From: Bryobacterales bacterium
GTDB taxonomy: Bacteria; Acidobacteriota; Terriglobia; Bryobacterales; Bryobacteraceae
Assembly: GCA_947446025.1 (NCBI GenBank)
Contig: CANFEY010000013.1
Span: 18,463 to 82,462 of the forward strand
Direction of reading: 5' to 3'
DNA: 64,000 nucleotides
Shown here: positions 16,382-25,130 of the stretch, piece by piece
Numbering within the stretch: the stretch's first letter is position 1
Layout of the letters: each line of letters starts with the position of its first letter
The notes under the pieces: model-generated
What the model saw: the letters and a program-made list of their open reading frames with translations, nothing else
Told to the model about the DNA's origin: nothing
Database searches by the model: none
Translations under genes and position numbers: made by a program

Positions 16382-17084
16382 CGAGAAACTGCTCCAGTCT
16401 GGCGTGCTTCTCCTCCGTCGGTACATCACTCAAAACTACAGGCACCTGCGGTATTTCCTGAGGCTGCCCGGGCTGCAAGGCAACCGCCGGCGCGATCCCG
16501 GCTGCCTTCCGCGCATCCTCATACCGCTCTCCTACCCGTTGTACGTAATCTCTTGTCTCCGGGTATGGAGGAACTGTCTTATATTTTTGCACAGATCCAG
16601 GACCAGCGTTATAGGCCGCCAGTGCCAACCTATCATCTTGGTACTGATCCTTTAGTTTCTTTAGATACTTTACACCAGCTTCGATGTTCTGGCGAGGGTC
16701 AAAACTATCCGTTACTCCCAGATCGCGGGCGGTGCCGGGCATCAGCTGCATCAAGCCGCGGGCTCCGGCTGTGGAAATCGCGTAGGTGTTGTAGTTGCTT
16801 TCCACCTGGATTACCGAATGGACCAGCAGAGGATCGATGTTGTTGGCCTTCGAAGCGTCGGCAACCAACTGCGCGATGTGGGCCGGTGCAGCCCTCCGGA
16901 CGACTGCGGGTCTGTTCACGGGCACTGCCACGGTGACCAGCCGGCCAGTTCGCTTGTCGGCTTTAACGACCAACTTGCGGGCTCCGGCGGATTCGGCGTG
17001 CAAGGGCGACAGCGCCACGAGCACGATTGCGAAACAAGCTATTCGATTGAACCCCGGCACTGCTACTATCTTCTCATGGAGCAT
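16341..17084 (-). CDS. lytic transglycosylase (SLT domain), soluble type
   Basis: 247 residues from the ATG at 17084 (MLHEKIVAVPGF); the frame continues upstream only as the antisense of mobA. A GTG at 17060 is the alternative and would avoid start overlap with mobA. Signal (IACFAIVLVALSPLHAESA), a basic linker, then the SLT fold: HSVIQVESNYNTYAIS with catalytic Glu, GARGLMQLMPGTARDLGV, NIEAGVKYLKKL and LALAAYNAGPGSV. C-terminal 70 residues are Pro/Gln-rich. It should work with the downstream amidase on the same transcript in cell-wall turnover. Confidence 0.92.
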   Translation of the reverse strand: MLHEKIVAVPGFNRIACFAIVLVALSPLHAESAGARKLVVKADKRTGRLVTVAVPVNRPAVVRRAAPAHIAQLVADASKANNIDPLLVHSVIQVESNYNTYAISTAGARGLMQLMPGTARDLGVTDSFDPRQNIEAGVKYLKKLKDQYQDDRLALAAYNAGPGSVQKYKTVPPYPETRDYVQRVGERYEDARKAAGIAPAVALQPGQPQEIPQVPVVLSDVPTEEKHARLEQFLDEYGRLHLRTVPE

Positions 17085-17597
17085 GCGGGGTTTGTCTTGG
17101 CGGGGGGGCGCAGCAGCCGCATGGGGCGCGATAAGGCTCTGCTGCCCTGGAATGTAGGAACGACTGGCGGAACCCTGCTGGATCACGTGGCCGCCGTTGT
17201 GCGCGAGGCTGTCGGCAACGTCACGGTGATTGGCCGCGATGCCCACCCCGATGTGGTCCCCGACTGCGGGCCGCTCGGCGGATTGCTCACTGCCTTCTCG
17301 CTGTCCACCTGTGGGCGTGTCCTCTTGGTCGCCTGCGACATGCCGAACTTGACTGCGGAACTGCTGCGGGGCATGATCGCGGTCCCCGGCGACGCCGTGG
17401 TTGCCGAAAGCGCAGGGCATCTGCATCCCCTGTGCGCCGTCTACCATCGCCGCCTGCAACCCCAAGTGGCTCTCGCCGTCCAGCAACGATCTCTCAAAAT
17501 GCACGATTTTCTGGCTACCCTTCCGCTGCAACGCTATCTGGTCCAGGACGTTTCCCTGCTCAAGAACCTCAACACTCCCGAGGACTTCGCCGCATGA
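17076..17597 (+). CDS. mobA: molybdenum cofactor guanylyltransferase MobA
   Basis: 173 residues from the ATG at 17076 (MEHAGFVLAGG); longer frames upstream are shadows of the lytic transglycosylase. Nucleotidyltransferase motif LAGGRSSRMGRDKALLPW (8-25), DCGPLGGLL, LLVACDMPNL with the metal Asp, and HPLCAVYHRR. It links GMP to Mo-molybdopterin to form bis-MGD for DMSO-reductase-type enzymes, complementing the mog-moaC-moeA set 13 kb away. Its first 9 nt overlap the start of the divergent transglycosylase, and its stop overlaps the next ATG (ATGA). Slightly short for the family. Confidence 0.92.
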   Translation: MEHAGFVLAGGRSSRMGRDKALLPWNVGTTGGTLLDHVAAVVREAVGNVTVIGRDAHPDVVPDCGPLGGLLTAFSLSTCGRVLLVACDMPNLTAELLRGMIAVPGDAVVAESAGHLHPLCAVYHRRLQPQVALAVQQRSLKMHDFLATLPLQRYLVQDVSLLKNLNTPEDFAA

Positions 17598-18334
17598 GCG
17601 AGCACTACATCGAGTTCGCCCATGTCTATAAGACGTTCGACAGGCCTGTTTTAGTCGACGTCAGTTTTCACATTGACGCTGGCGAGACGCTGGCGATCAT
17701 AGGGCGAAGCGGAGTGGGTAAGTCCGTGAGCCTAGGGCATATCATGGGCTTTCTCAAGCCCGACAAAGGCGATATCTGGGTGGCGGGCCAGAATATTACC
17801 CAGTTGCCCGAGTCCGAACTTCGCCTGATCCGCAAGAAAGTGACCATGGTGTTCCAGTCCGGCGCGCTGTTCGATTCGCTGACCGTGGGCGAAAATATCG
17901 AGTTTTCCTTGGAATTGCGTGAGGACTACGATCAAGCCAACAAAGAGGAAGTGGTGCGCGGTCTACTGGCCATGGTGGAACTGGAAGACTACGCCGACCT
18001 ATATCCCACCAGCCTCTCCACCGGCCACAAACGCGCCGTCGCCATCGCCCGAGCCCTGGCAGCCCAGCCCGACTGCATCCTATATGACGAGCCCACCACC
18101 ATGGTCGACCCCATCATGGGCGACCACTTGGCCGCCCTCATGCTGCGCCTAAAAACCCAGCTCAAACTAACCTCGGTAGTGGTAACACATGACCTGGATC
18201 TGATGCGAAGGGTGGCCGAAAAGGTTGTGATTCTTCATGAAGGGCACGCCATATATTTCGGTCCGGTAGCCGAGCTTGAGTCCTCCCAACACGAACATAT
18301 TAAAGAGTTTCTTGCGATGGATCGGGTGGCATAG
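17594..18334 (+). CDS. ABC transporter ATPase, MlaF-like, with LSTGH signature
   Basis: 246 residues from the ATG at 17594. Walker A GRSGVGKS (37-44), Q-loop Q88 in MVFQSGALFDSLTV, a signature that reads LSTGHKRAVAIARAL (141-) rather than LSGGQ, Walker B CILYDEPTT (161-169) and H-loop VTHD. 'QSGALFDSLTV.ENI' and 'EPTTMVDPI' are typical of MlaF/Ttg2A ATPases that drive phospholipid transport through MlaE. No MlaE permease or MlaD protein is adjacent: the partner must be encoded elsewhere. Translationally coupled to mobA, which is not an obvious functional partner. Confidence 0.88.
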   Translation: MSEHYIEFAHVYKTFDRPVLVDVSFHIDAGETLAIIGRSGVGKSVSLGHIMGFLKPDKGDIWVAGQNITQLPESELRLIRKKVTMVFQSGALFDSLTVGENIEFSLELREDYDQANKEEVVRGLLAMVELEDYADLYPTSLSTGHKRAVAIARALAAQPDCILYDEPTTMVDPIMGDHLAALMLRLKTQLKLTSVVVTHDLDLMRRVAEKVVILHEGHAIYFGPVAELESSQHEHIKEFLAMDRVA

Positions 18335-18399
18335 GCCGCTCCCGAAATCCGTAGCCGGATATGGCGAGGCGTATTATGCCTGTTTGGCCGTATGCCCTA

Positions 18400-18429
18400 T
18401 TGACGGTATTTGTTTCAGTCCTGTATCAT
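18400..18429 (+). promoter_or_regulatory. sigma70-type promoter for the TonB-dependent receptor gene
   Basis: TTGACG (18400-18405), 18-nt spacer, TATCAT (18424-18429). Predicted start near 18436 gives a leader of about 55 nt. This is the best -35/-10 match seen in the window, suiting an abundantly expressed outer-membrane protein. Confidence 0.65.
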
Positions 18430-18450
18430 TGCCATAATAGCTGCATCTCC

Positions 18451-18468
18451 GCCGACCCTGAGGTCGGC
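18451..18468 (+). promoter_or_regulatory. hairpin in the leader of the TonB-dependent receptor gene
   Basis: GCCGACC, loop CTGA, GGTCGGC: a perfect 7-bp stem between the promoter and the ribosome site GGGGGA at 18482-18487. It could stabilise the mRNA 5' end or modulate translation; no ligand class is suggested. Confidence 0.5.
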
Positions 18469-18491
18469 CGAAGACAGCTTTGGGGGAACCT

Positions 18492-21400
18492 TTGAAGAAA
18501 CTCATTTCTCTAGTTGTGCCTTTTCTCCTGTGCACGCTCCTAGCGTTTGGCCAAGGTGCCAACGGGACGATCACGGGAACGGTAAGCGATCCTAGCGGCG
18601 CGGTAATTTCCGACGCTACGATTACGCTCAGGAACAATGCCAACGGCGCGGTCTTTACCGGTGTAACCACCGCGACGGGCAATTACTCGGTCATTCAGGT
18701 GCCGGTCGGTGCCTACGACTTGTCCGTCAACGTCGCCGGATTCAAAACCTACAATCGCGTGGGTCTGGATCTCGCGGCGGCGCAGACCATGCGTATCGAC
18801 GTCTCTTTGGAAGTCGGCGCGGTGGGCGATAGCGTGACAATCACGGCGGAAGCTTCGCTGCTGAAGACCGAATCGAGCGCCATGGCGCAGAACGTCACGG
18901 TTTCGCAGATGAACAACTTGCCGATCTTGAGCGTCGGCGGCGCGGGCAGTAACGCCAGTTCCGGTTTCCGCGATCCGTTCGCACTCGCCCAGATGATGCC
19001 CGGCACAAACTACGGCGCCAACGGGATCATGGTGATCAACGGAACGCCCAACAACAACATTCAGGTCCGCATTGACGGACAGGTTTCCGGTAACCTCGGC
19101 GGCTTGCGGCAGTATACGGCGCAACAGCAGCCTTCCACCGATGCCATCGAAGAAGTAGCGGTACAGACCTCCAACTACTCTGCCGAATTCGGCACCGTGG
19201 GCGGCGGCATTTTCAACGCGTCCATGAAGTCCGGCACCAACAAGTATCACGGCAGCGCGTACAATTATTCCACCAATGAAGCCATCAACGCCTTCACGCC
19301 GTACACGCAACAGCGCAGCCAGCAGCATCGTTGGGATTACGGTTTTACCTTCGGTGGACCGGTCCGCATCCCCAAACTCTACAACGGCACCAACAAGACC
19401 TTCTTCTTCTGGAGCTTTGAGCAGTTCTACGAAAACCTGAACGTCAAGACCCTGACGCCGACGGTTCCCACCACGCAGTACCGCGCTGGCAACTTCAGCC
19501 AGTTGATCAACTACCTGGGCCGCAACAACGCGGGCATCCCGGTGCAGATCAGCGCCCGGAACTACGTTGACCCGCTGGGCAACACCCCGTTCTCCGGCAC
19601 CATCTTCGATCCCAACTCGAATCAGAGCGTAGTGTGCCCCGCCTCCACCGCCACGTTGACCTATAACTGCACGGCGGGCGTAAGCTACGTAACGCGCACC
19701 GCGTTCCCCGGCAACCAAATTCCGGTGGCTCGTTTCGACCCGGTAGCTCTGCGGGTTCTGGCCGATGTGCCGCTTCCCACCGGTCCGAACGCCGCCGCCG
19801 GCTTGCCGAACGGCAACTATCAGGTGCCGTGGGTCAGCCATCGCGTCTCGAACTTGCCGTCGCTCAAGTTGGACCAGAACACCGGTTCCAAGGGCCATCT
19901 CTCCGGTTACTGGCAGTCCACCGGAACCACCGCCCAGTATTCGTTCCCGAACGGAAGCCATGACGGCCTCCCGCAGCCCATGGGCGGCGCTCGCGGAACC
20001 TTTATCTATGCGAAGGTCCTGCGCGCCAACTACGACTACACCATTACGCCGACCACCGTGCTCCACATCGGTGCCGGTTGGAACTCGCTGAGCTTCAGCG
20101 ATAAGGCTCCCACCAACACTTTCAACGCAGCCACTGCATACGGCCTGCCGGGCGCGACCCTGAACCGTCAGGTTCCGGGCTTCGTCACGGGCGTCGTCGC
20201 GGGTGCGGGCGGTATGGCCAACTTCGGTGGACCCGGCCAGGGCAATTCGTTTGAACGCCGTCCCTCCGGTTCCGTCAACCTGACTCGCGTTCAGGGCAAT
20301 CATACCTTTAAGGCTGGTTCGGAATGGCGCTTGGAGAAGTACCCCGCGCGCAGCTTCGCTAGCGTGAGCGGTGCGTACACCTTCGGCATCAACGCCACTC
20401 AGCAGACCGCGTTGAACGGCTTCACAACGTCGCAAGGAACCACCGGCTTCCAGTTCGCTTCCTTCCTGACGGGCGGCATGACCGCGGTAACCCTGGGTTC
20501 TCCCACCAATTCCAGCTACAGCAAGCAGCAGTGGGGCTTGTTTATGCAGGATACGTGGAAGCTGACCCGCAAACTGACGCTCGACTACGGCGTGCGTTGG
20601 GACTACGGTACCTACGCCAAGGAGCAATACGGCCGCTTCGCCAACTTCAACTACGCGACGCCGAATCCTTCGGCAGCCGGCCATCCGGGCGCGGCCATCT
20701 ATGAGGCCACCTGCAAGTGCCAGTTCGCGAACGCTTATCCGTTTGCCATCGGACCTCGCGTCGGTCTGGCTTACCAGATCAACAGCAAGACCGTCCTGCG
20801 CGGCGGCTTCGGCATTGTCTACACGGCCACCGGCCAGACGACCGGGAGCACATCCAACACCGCCACCACCGGAACCCCTGGCTTCGGTCAGACCGTGGGT
20901 CAACTCAAGGACGGCATCCCGGCAGGTGTAGCACCGGCATGGCCGAACTTCACCCCCAACCTGGGCCAACCGATTGCGGCCGTTGTCGCCGCTCCCGCGT
21001 TCATTGACCGCAACGCGTTCCGTCCCGCCAAGCAGTACCAGTGGTCGCTTGGTCTGCAACGCGAAATCAACCGCAACATGGTCGTGGAAGCTACCTACGT
21101 CGCCAATCGTGGCGTGTGGTGGCCCGCTGCCGGTTTGAACCAGGTCAACACTTTGAGCGTGGCCGATCTGGCCAAGGTGGGATTCACCAATTTCACCAGC
21201 GTCTCTGACAGCGCTTTGCTGACCACGGTCCGCTCGAACTTGAGCGCCGGTCAGTTGTCCACGTTGGCCTCGCGCGGAATCGTGATGCCGTACAGCAACT
21301 TCCCGGGCAGCCAGACCACGCGTCAGGCGATCCTGCCGTTCCCGCAGTATTCGGCTGGACTCTCCCCCGCGGGCGCTCCGCTGGGCAACACCTGGTATGA

Positions 21401-22265
21401 CTCGATGCAGATCAACGTCACCCAGCGCTTCCACCACGGCCTCTCCGCCAGCGGCAACTACACCATGGCGAAGAACCTGGACCTGATGTCCGCCACGGAC
21501 ATTTTCAACCGTCCGAACGGGAAGGACCTCTCGAACAACGACGTTCCGCAGCAGATCCGCATGACGGCTGAATATCAGGTTCCGAACCTGAAGAACAGCG
21601 GCAACAAGTTCCTGTCGAACCCGGTCGTGTCGTACGTCTTCGGTAACTGGGGCATCGGCTGGTTCATTCAGTATCAAAGCGCTCCGGCGCTTGCTCGCCC
21701 CGCCTCGACCTCAGCGTTGCCGATCAGCAACTTCCTGGGCCGTGGTCCGGGCGCCGCTCAGCTCAAGATCGATCCGGCAACCGGCACGTACATGAATCCG
21801 TACTCGGTGAATTGGGTTGATTACGACGGTGTGAAGCACACCGATCCGATCGACATCAATTGCCATTGCTTCGATCCGACTAAGAATATCCTGTTGAACC
21901 CGGCGGCTTGGGAGAATGTTCCCGATGGCACGTTCGCGGCGCAACAGAGCACCATCCGCCAGTACCGCGGTATTCGCGCTCCGCAGGAAAACCTCAACTT
22001 GAGCCGGAATTTCCGGATCAAGGAAGGCATCGTCCTGCACATCCGCGCGGAGTTCCAGAACGTCATGAACCGTACCCGGCTCTTGACCAACGCTGCGACT
22101 CCGGGCAATGCCATCGGTACGACGGGTTTCCAAACGACCCCCAGCACCTTCACGACGGGTCCGAACGCCGGCTTGTACAGCGCGGGTTTCGGTGTCCTGT
22201 CTCCGATCAGCGCCGGTACGCCGCAAGCGCGTAGCGGAACCTTGATCGGCCGCATCACCTTCTAA
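18492..22265 (+). CDS. TonB-dependent receptor, Oar-like with carboxypeptidase-regulatory domain
   Basis: 1257 residues from a TTG at 18492 (KKLISLVVPFLLCTLLAFGQ signal), preferred because GGGGGA lies just upstream; a TTG at 18480 is possible. Residues about 25-105 form a CarboxypepD_reg/Ig-like domain (GTITGTVSDPSGAVISDATITL, TGNYSVIQVPVGAYDLSV). A plug follows (TVSQMNNLPIL, IEEVAVQTSNYSAEFG, GGGIFNASMKSGTNKYHGSAYNY), then a long beta-barrel ending LIGRITF with the C-terminal Phe expected for Bam-dependent insertion. Such Oar-like proteins are greatly expanded in Acidobacteriota and presumably import polymers or oligosaccharides; the ligand is unknown. Own promoter and strong terminator: monocistronic. 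Confidence 0.95.
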   Translation: MKKLISLVVPFLLCTLLAFGQGANGTITGTVSDPSGAVISDATITLRNNANGAVFTGVTTATGNYSVIQVPVGAYDLSVNVAGFKTYNRVGLDLAAAQTMRIDVSLEVGAVGDSVTITAEASLLKTESSAMAQNVTVSQMNNLPILSVGGAGSNASSGFRDPFALAQMMPGTNYGANGIMVINGTPNNNIQVRIDGQVSGNLGGLRQYTAQQQPSTDAIEEVAVQTSNYSAEFGTVGGGIFNASMKSGTNKYHGSAYNYSTNEAINAFTPYTQQRSQQHRWDYGFTFGGPVRIPKLYNGTNKTFFFWSFEQFYENLNVKTLTPTVPTTQYRAGNFSQLINYLGRNNAGIPVQISARNYVDPLGNTPFSGTIFDPNSNQSVVCPASTATLTYNCTAGVSYVTRTAFPGNQIPVARFDPVALRVLADVPLPTGPNAAAGLPNGNYQVPWVSHRVSNLPSLKLDQNTGSKGHLSGYWQSTGTTAQYSFPNGSHDGLPQPMGGARGTFIYAKVLRANYDYTITPTTVLHIGAGWNSLSFSDKAPTNTFNAATAYGLPGATLNRQVPGFVTGVVAGAGGMANFGGPGQGNSFERRPSGSVNLTRVQGNHTFKAGSEWRLEKYPARSFASVSGAYTFGINATQQTALNGFTTSQGTTGFQFASFLTGGMTAVTLGSPTNSSYSKQQWGLFMQDTWKLTRKLTLDYGVRWDYGTYAKEQYGRFANFNYATPNPSAAGHPGAAIYEATCKCQFANAYPFAIGPRVGLAYQINSKTVLRGGFGIVYTATGQTTGSTSNTATTGTPGFGQTVGQLKDGIPAGVAPAWPNFTPNLGQPIAAVVAAPAFIDRNAFRPAKQYQWSLGLQREINRNMVVEATYVANRGVWWPAAGLNQVNTLSVADLAKVGFTNFTSVSDSALLTTVRSNLSAGQLSTLASRGIVMPYSNFPGSQTTRQAILPFPQYSAGLSPAGAPLGNTWYDSMQINVTQRFHHGLSASGNYTMAKNLDLMSATDIFNRPNGKDLSNNDVPQQIRMTAEYQVPNLKNSGNKFLSNPVVSYVFGNWGIGWFIQYQSAPALARPASTSALPISNFLGRGPGAAQLKIDPATGTYMNPYSVNWVDYDGVKHTDPIDINCHCFDPTKNILLNPAAWENVPDGTFAAQQSTIRQYRGIRAPQENLNLSRNFRIKEGIVLHIRAEFQNVMNRTRLLTNAATPGNAIGTTGFQTTPSTFTTGPNAGLYSAGFGVLSPISAGTPQARSGTLIGRITF

Positions 22266-22280
22266 CTTCGGTTAGGAACA

Positions 22281-22312
22281 AACGCCCCGGGGCTTCGGCT
22301 CCGGGGCGTTTT
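22281..22312 (+). terminator. rho-independent terminator after the TonB-dependent receptor
   Basis: 13-bp stem AACGCCCCGGGGC / GCTCCGGGGCGTT with one G-U pair and a TTCG tetraloop, followed by TTTTCC. Lies 16 nt past the stop. Also faces the 3' end of the minus-strand hydrolase gene and could act on both strands. Confidence 0.9.
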
Positions 22313-22328
22313 CCGTTTGAGGCCAACT

Positions 22329-22949
22329 TTACAGAGACGCGATGGCGGCTTCGAGTTCGGGGAGCGCTCCGGCGAAGAAGTGGTCTTGTGCCTCGACCAG
22401 CACGAGCCGCTTAGGCTCGGGAAGGCCCGCCACGACGGCTTGCAGGTCCGCCACGGGGCCGAACTCGTCGTGGGTGCTCTGGACAAAGGCTCGGGGGACG
22501 CTGCAGCCATCGAGGTAGGAGCGGTCTTTGTAGACGGTCGGGAAGCCCACGGCGATGACGCGGCGCGCGCCCGCTCCGCCGCAGGCTAGCCGCAGGGCGA
22601 TGCGCGATCCAAAAGAGAAGCCAGCGAGCGTGAACGGCAGGTCCGGGTAACGGGAGCGTAGGTAGTCCAGCGCGACGCGGGCGTCGTCCATTTCTCCCTC
22701 ACCCTCTCCGTAGCTGCCCCCGCTCAAGTTTACACCGCGGTAGTTGAAGCGGAGCACCACGCAGCCAGTGCTGCGCAGGCCGCGCGCGATGCGGTAGACG
22801 ACTTTGTTGTGCATGGTCCCCCCGTGCTGCGGGTGGGGATGGCAGACCAGCGCGGCCTCGCGCGGCGCGCCGTCTTCAGGTTCTTCGAGGAGCGCCTCCA
22901 GCTTGCCGGCCGGCCCATCCAGGAAGAGAGACTCAATCTTTCTGGGCAT
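22329..22949 (-). CDS. alpha/beta hydrolase, dienelactone-hydrolase-like
   Basis: 206 residues. Oxyanion segment ALVCHPHPQHGGTMHNKVV, then RFNYRGVNLSGGSYGEGEGEMDDA, the nucleophile elbow AGFSFGSR and a C-terminal VEAQDHFF with the catalytic His. This is the small 'CHPHPxxGGxMxNKVV' class of cytosolic serine hydrolases found in most bacteria; substrate unknown. Its ATG overlaps the yajQ stop by one base, so it is the last gene of the rpe-bamD-rr-yajQ operon. Confidence 0.9.
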   Translation of the reverse strand: MPRKIESLFLDGPAGKLEALLEEPEDGAPREAALVCHPHPQHGGTMHNKVVYRIARGLRSTGCVVLRFNYRGVNLSGGSYGEGEGEMDDARVALDYLRSRYPDLPFTLAGFSFGSRIALRLACGGAGARRVIAVGFPTVYKDRSYLDGCSVPRAFVQSTHDEFGPVADLQAVVAGLPEPKRLVLVEAQDHFFAGALPELEAAIASL

Positions 22950-23446
22950 TAACTGCGATAGTTCGTGAACTGCATGTCGATGCCGAAGTCGCCGGACCGT
23001 AGGAGTTGCATGATGGCTTGCAAGTCATCGCGATCCTTGCCGGAGATGCGCACCACGTCGCCTTGAATGGACGCCTGAACCTTCTTTTTGCTGTCCTTGA
23101 CGGCTTTGACGATGTCGCGCGCCTTTTCGAGCGGGATGCCGGACTGCAGCGTGATCTCCTGCCGCACGCTGGAGCCAGCCGAGGGCGTGATGGTGCCGTA
23201 GGTCAGGCCTTTGATCGGCACGTTGCGCTTGATGAGCTTCGATTGCAGCACTTCGTTGACGGCCTTCAACTTGAAGTCGTCGGAGCTAGCGAGCAGGATC
23301 TTGCCGTCCTTTTCGTTCAATTCGATGGTGGACTTGGAATCCTTCAAGTCGTAGCGCTGCCCGATCTCCTTGAGCGCCTGCTGGATCGCGTTGGAAACTT
23401 CCGGGAGTTCAATCTTAGAGACTACGTCAAAACTGTTGTCGGCCAT
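22949..23446 (-). CDS. yajQ: YajQ family cyclic-di-GMP-binding protein
   Basis: 165 residues, exact family length. Starts ADNSFDVVSKIELPEVSNAIQQALKE (quoted in part), then YDLKDSK, LKAVNEVLQSKLIKRNVPIKGL, EITLQSGIPLEKARDIVKAVKDSKKKVQASIQGDVVRISGKDRDDLQ and ends GDFGIDMQFTNYRS. YajQ proteins have two ferredoxin-like folds; in Xanthomonas the homologue binds cyclic-di-GMP and works with a transcription factor. Cytosolic. Placed directly after a stand-alone response regulator, with a one-base overlap. Confidence 0.96.
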   Translation of the reverse strand: MADNSFDVVSKIELPEVSNAIQQALKEIGQRYDLKDSKSTIELNEKDGKILLASSDDFKLKAVNEVLQSKLIKRNVPIKGLTYGTITPSAGSSVRQEITLQSGIPLEKARDIVKAVKDSKKKVQASIQGDVVRISGKDRDDLQAIMQLLRSGDFGIDMQFTNYRS

Positions 23447-23997
23447 TAGTTCCCTAAGGCTACCAAAACTTTTTCGGTAATGTCACGCACTAACTCGGGG
23501 AGGGCCTTTTGCAGGGCGTCCTCGACGGCGGCTTTGACTTTGGCGGGGTCGGGCCGGGCCATGCCCAAGGCGTCGGAGACGGGTGCGGGCATCTCGGGCG
23601 GGGATACGTACTGTTCCATCAAACCGCGTTCGAGGATGGCTTCCTGTAGCAGGGGGCGAATGAGGGCGACGGCTTGGGACGCCTCGAAGGGCTTGCGCAG
23701 AACGGCGTCGCAGCCAGCTTCCTTGGCTTCTTCTTCGTCGAACGTTTCGAGCGATCCTGCGGTGAGGATCACGCGGACGTGAGGGCGCCAGCGTTTCACC
23801 TGGCGGCACAGGTCGAAGCCGTTGCGGCCGGGGAGGAAGGCGTCGGCGATGATGAGGTCGGGGTCGGTTTCGGCGATGCGCACGAGGGCGGCTACGCCGT
23901 CGGCGACGGTGGAAACTTCGAAGCCTTCTTCACGCAGGATGTGTTCGCCCATGCGTTGGGCGTGGGGGCTGTCGTCAGCCAATAGGATGGTGCTCAC
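23446..23997 (-). CDS. stand-alone response regulator (REC domain)
   Basis: 183 residues. REC domain 1-120: acidic pair D8-D9 in LLADDS, phospho-acceptor D52 in LIIADAFLPGRNGFDL, T79 in VILTAGS and K102 in LRKPF, so a complete phosphorylation site. The remaining 60 residues have no DNA-binding or enzymatic output domain, only a Pro-rich linker and a helix (AKVKAAVEDALQKALPELVRDI). No histidine kinase is nearby. It may signal by protein contact; coupling to yajQ suggests, but does not prove, a link to cyclic-di-GMP. Its ATG overlaps the bamD stop by 4 nt. Confidence 0.92.
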   Translation of the reverse strand: MSTILLADDSPHAQRMGEHILREEGFEVSTVADGVAALVRIAETDPDLIIADAFLPGRNGFDLCRQVKRWRPHVRVILTAGSLETFDEEEAKEAGCDAVLRKPFEASQAVALIRPLLQEAILERGLMEQYVSPPEMPAPVSDALGMARPDPAKVKAAVEDALQKALPELVRDITEKVLVALGN

Positions 23998-25121
23998 GGC
24001 TTGGGCTTTGCCGGAGCGGGCTGCTGCGGCTGCTGATTGGCAGGGCGGGCGTCGGGGTTTTGCTCCAGGGCCTGCGGGTTCGTCACCGGAGCAACGGTTA
24101 CGTCACCCTGGAATCCAGCGGTCGCGCCCGCGGCGGGGACCAACGGGGGAATGTTCTGCTTGGGCGCATTCATCTGGGGCGCGCCGTTCTTGGCGGCGGT
24201 CCAGGTGTCGGGACCGCGGCGCATGAAGCCGAAGGAACGGCTTAAGGTGCCGGGGCGGACGCGGTTGTCGAGGTCGAACTGCATGCGCGCGGCGGCAAGT
24301 TGGTCGGCTTCGGGAATGCGGACTTCGAGTTCGGTTAAGCGGGCTTTGGCTTCGTCGACCCATTCGCTGAGCGGATAGTCGTGCACGATGCGTACCAGCG
24401 AATCGGCCTCCTGAGAACGGAATGCGGGGCCGAGCCTGTTGAACGATTGCGCTTCGCCCCACAGGGAGGTGTCGGCTTTGCTGAAGAGCGGGTACTGGTC
24501 GGCCACGCCGCCAAGGCGGTTCGCGGCGGCGTTGTAGCTGCCACGCGAGCGGTAGAATTCGCCCACGCGGTATTCACTCTCGGCGATAACTTCCTGGATG
24601 TTGCGCAGGGTCTGCTCGGCTTCAGGGGCGAATCTGGAGTTGGGGAACTGGATGAGCACCTGCTTGCATTCCTGCTCGGCGCGCAGGGCCTGGTTGGGGT
24701 CGCGGTCAGGCTTTTCCATCTGCTTGATGTGGATGTCGCAGATGCGCTTTTGCGATTCGGCGGCTTCTTCCATGGCGGGGTAGAAGAGGATGAAGTCCTT
24801 GTATTCGGCCTCGGCTTGGGAGTATCCGCGGGTGCCGCCTTCGCGATACCAGGCGTCGGCCACGGCGAGCTTGGCTTTGGCCGAGAATTCGCTGGATTCG
24901 TAGGTGTTGAGTAGCGTGTTGAGCGTGATGCGCGCGATTTCGTAGCGGCCCTTTTCGATGTCCTTAACGGCTTTGTCGAAGAGGATCTTGTCGGGCTGCT
25001 CGGTGTCGGCAACGATGGGATTCTCGAACTTCTTGTGTTTGAACCCGCACGAACTGGCCGCCGTGAGGGCGAGCAGGGCCGCCCCCAAGCGAATGGACGA
25101 ATTTGAAAACATACGCGTCAT
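23994..25121 (-). CDS. bamD: outer membrane protein assembly factor BamD, extended C-terminus
   Basis: 375 residues. Lipoprotein signal with ASSC (Cys25). Helical TPR-type repeats from about 45 to 260 (LFDKAVKDIEKGRYEIARITLNTLL, KAKLAVADAWYREGG, YSQAEAEYKDFILFYP, ECKQVLIQFPNSRFAPEAEQTLR, VGEFYRSRGSYNAAANRL) match BamD/YfiO, the periplasmic lipoprotein of the BAM complex. About 110 C-terminal residues are low-complexity, Pro/Gln/Ala-rich, absent from E. coli BamD. GAGG lies 6 nt before the start. Between rpe and a response regulator in one operon. Confidence 0.9.
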   Translation of the reverse strand: MTRMFSNSSIRLGAALLALTAASSCGFKHKKFENPIVADTEQPDKILFDKAVKDIEKGRYEIARITLNTLLNTYESSEFSAKAKLAVADAWYREGGTRGYSQAEAEYKDFILFYPAMEEAAESQKRICDIHIKQMEKPDRDPNQALRAEQECKQVLIQFPNSRFAPEAEQTLRNIQEVIAESEYRVGEFYRSRGSYNAAANRLGGVADQYPLFSKADTSLWGEAQSFNRLGPAFRSQEADSLVRIVHDYPLSEWVDEAKARLTELEVRIPEADQLAAARMQFDLDNRVRPGTLSRSFGFMRRGPDTWTAAKNGAPQMNAPKQNIPPLVPAAGATAGFQGDVTVAPVTNPQALEQNPDARPANQQPQQPAPAKPKP

Positions 25122-25130
25122 CCTTAACCT

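Noticed and set aside
18540..21677. Minus-strand open frame of about 1045 codons opposite the TonB-dependent receptor
   Set aside because: It mirrors the codon pattern of the receptor gene (GC-rich third positions), is Arg/Val/His-rich without any known domain, and the plus-strand product is unmistakable.
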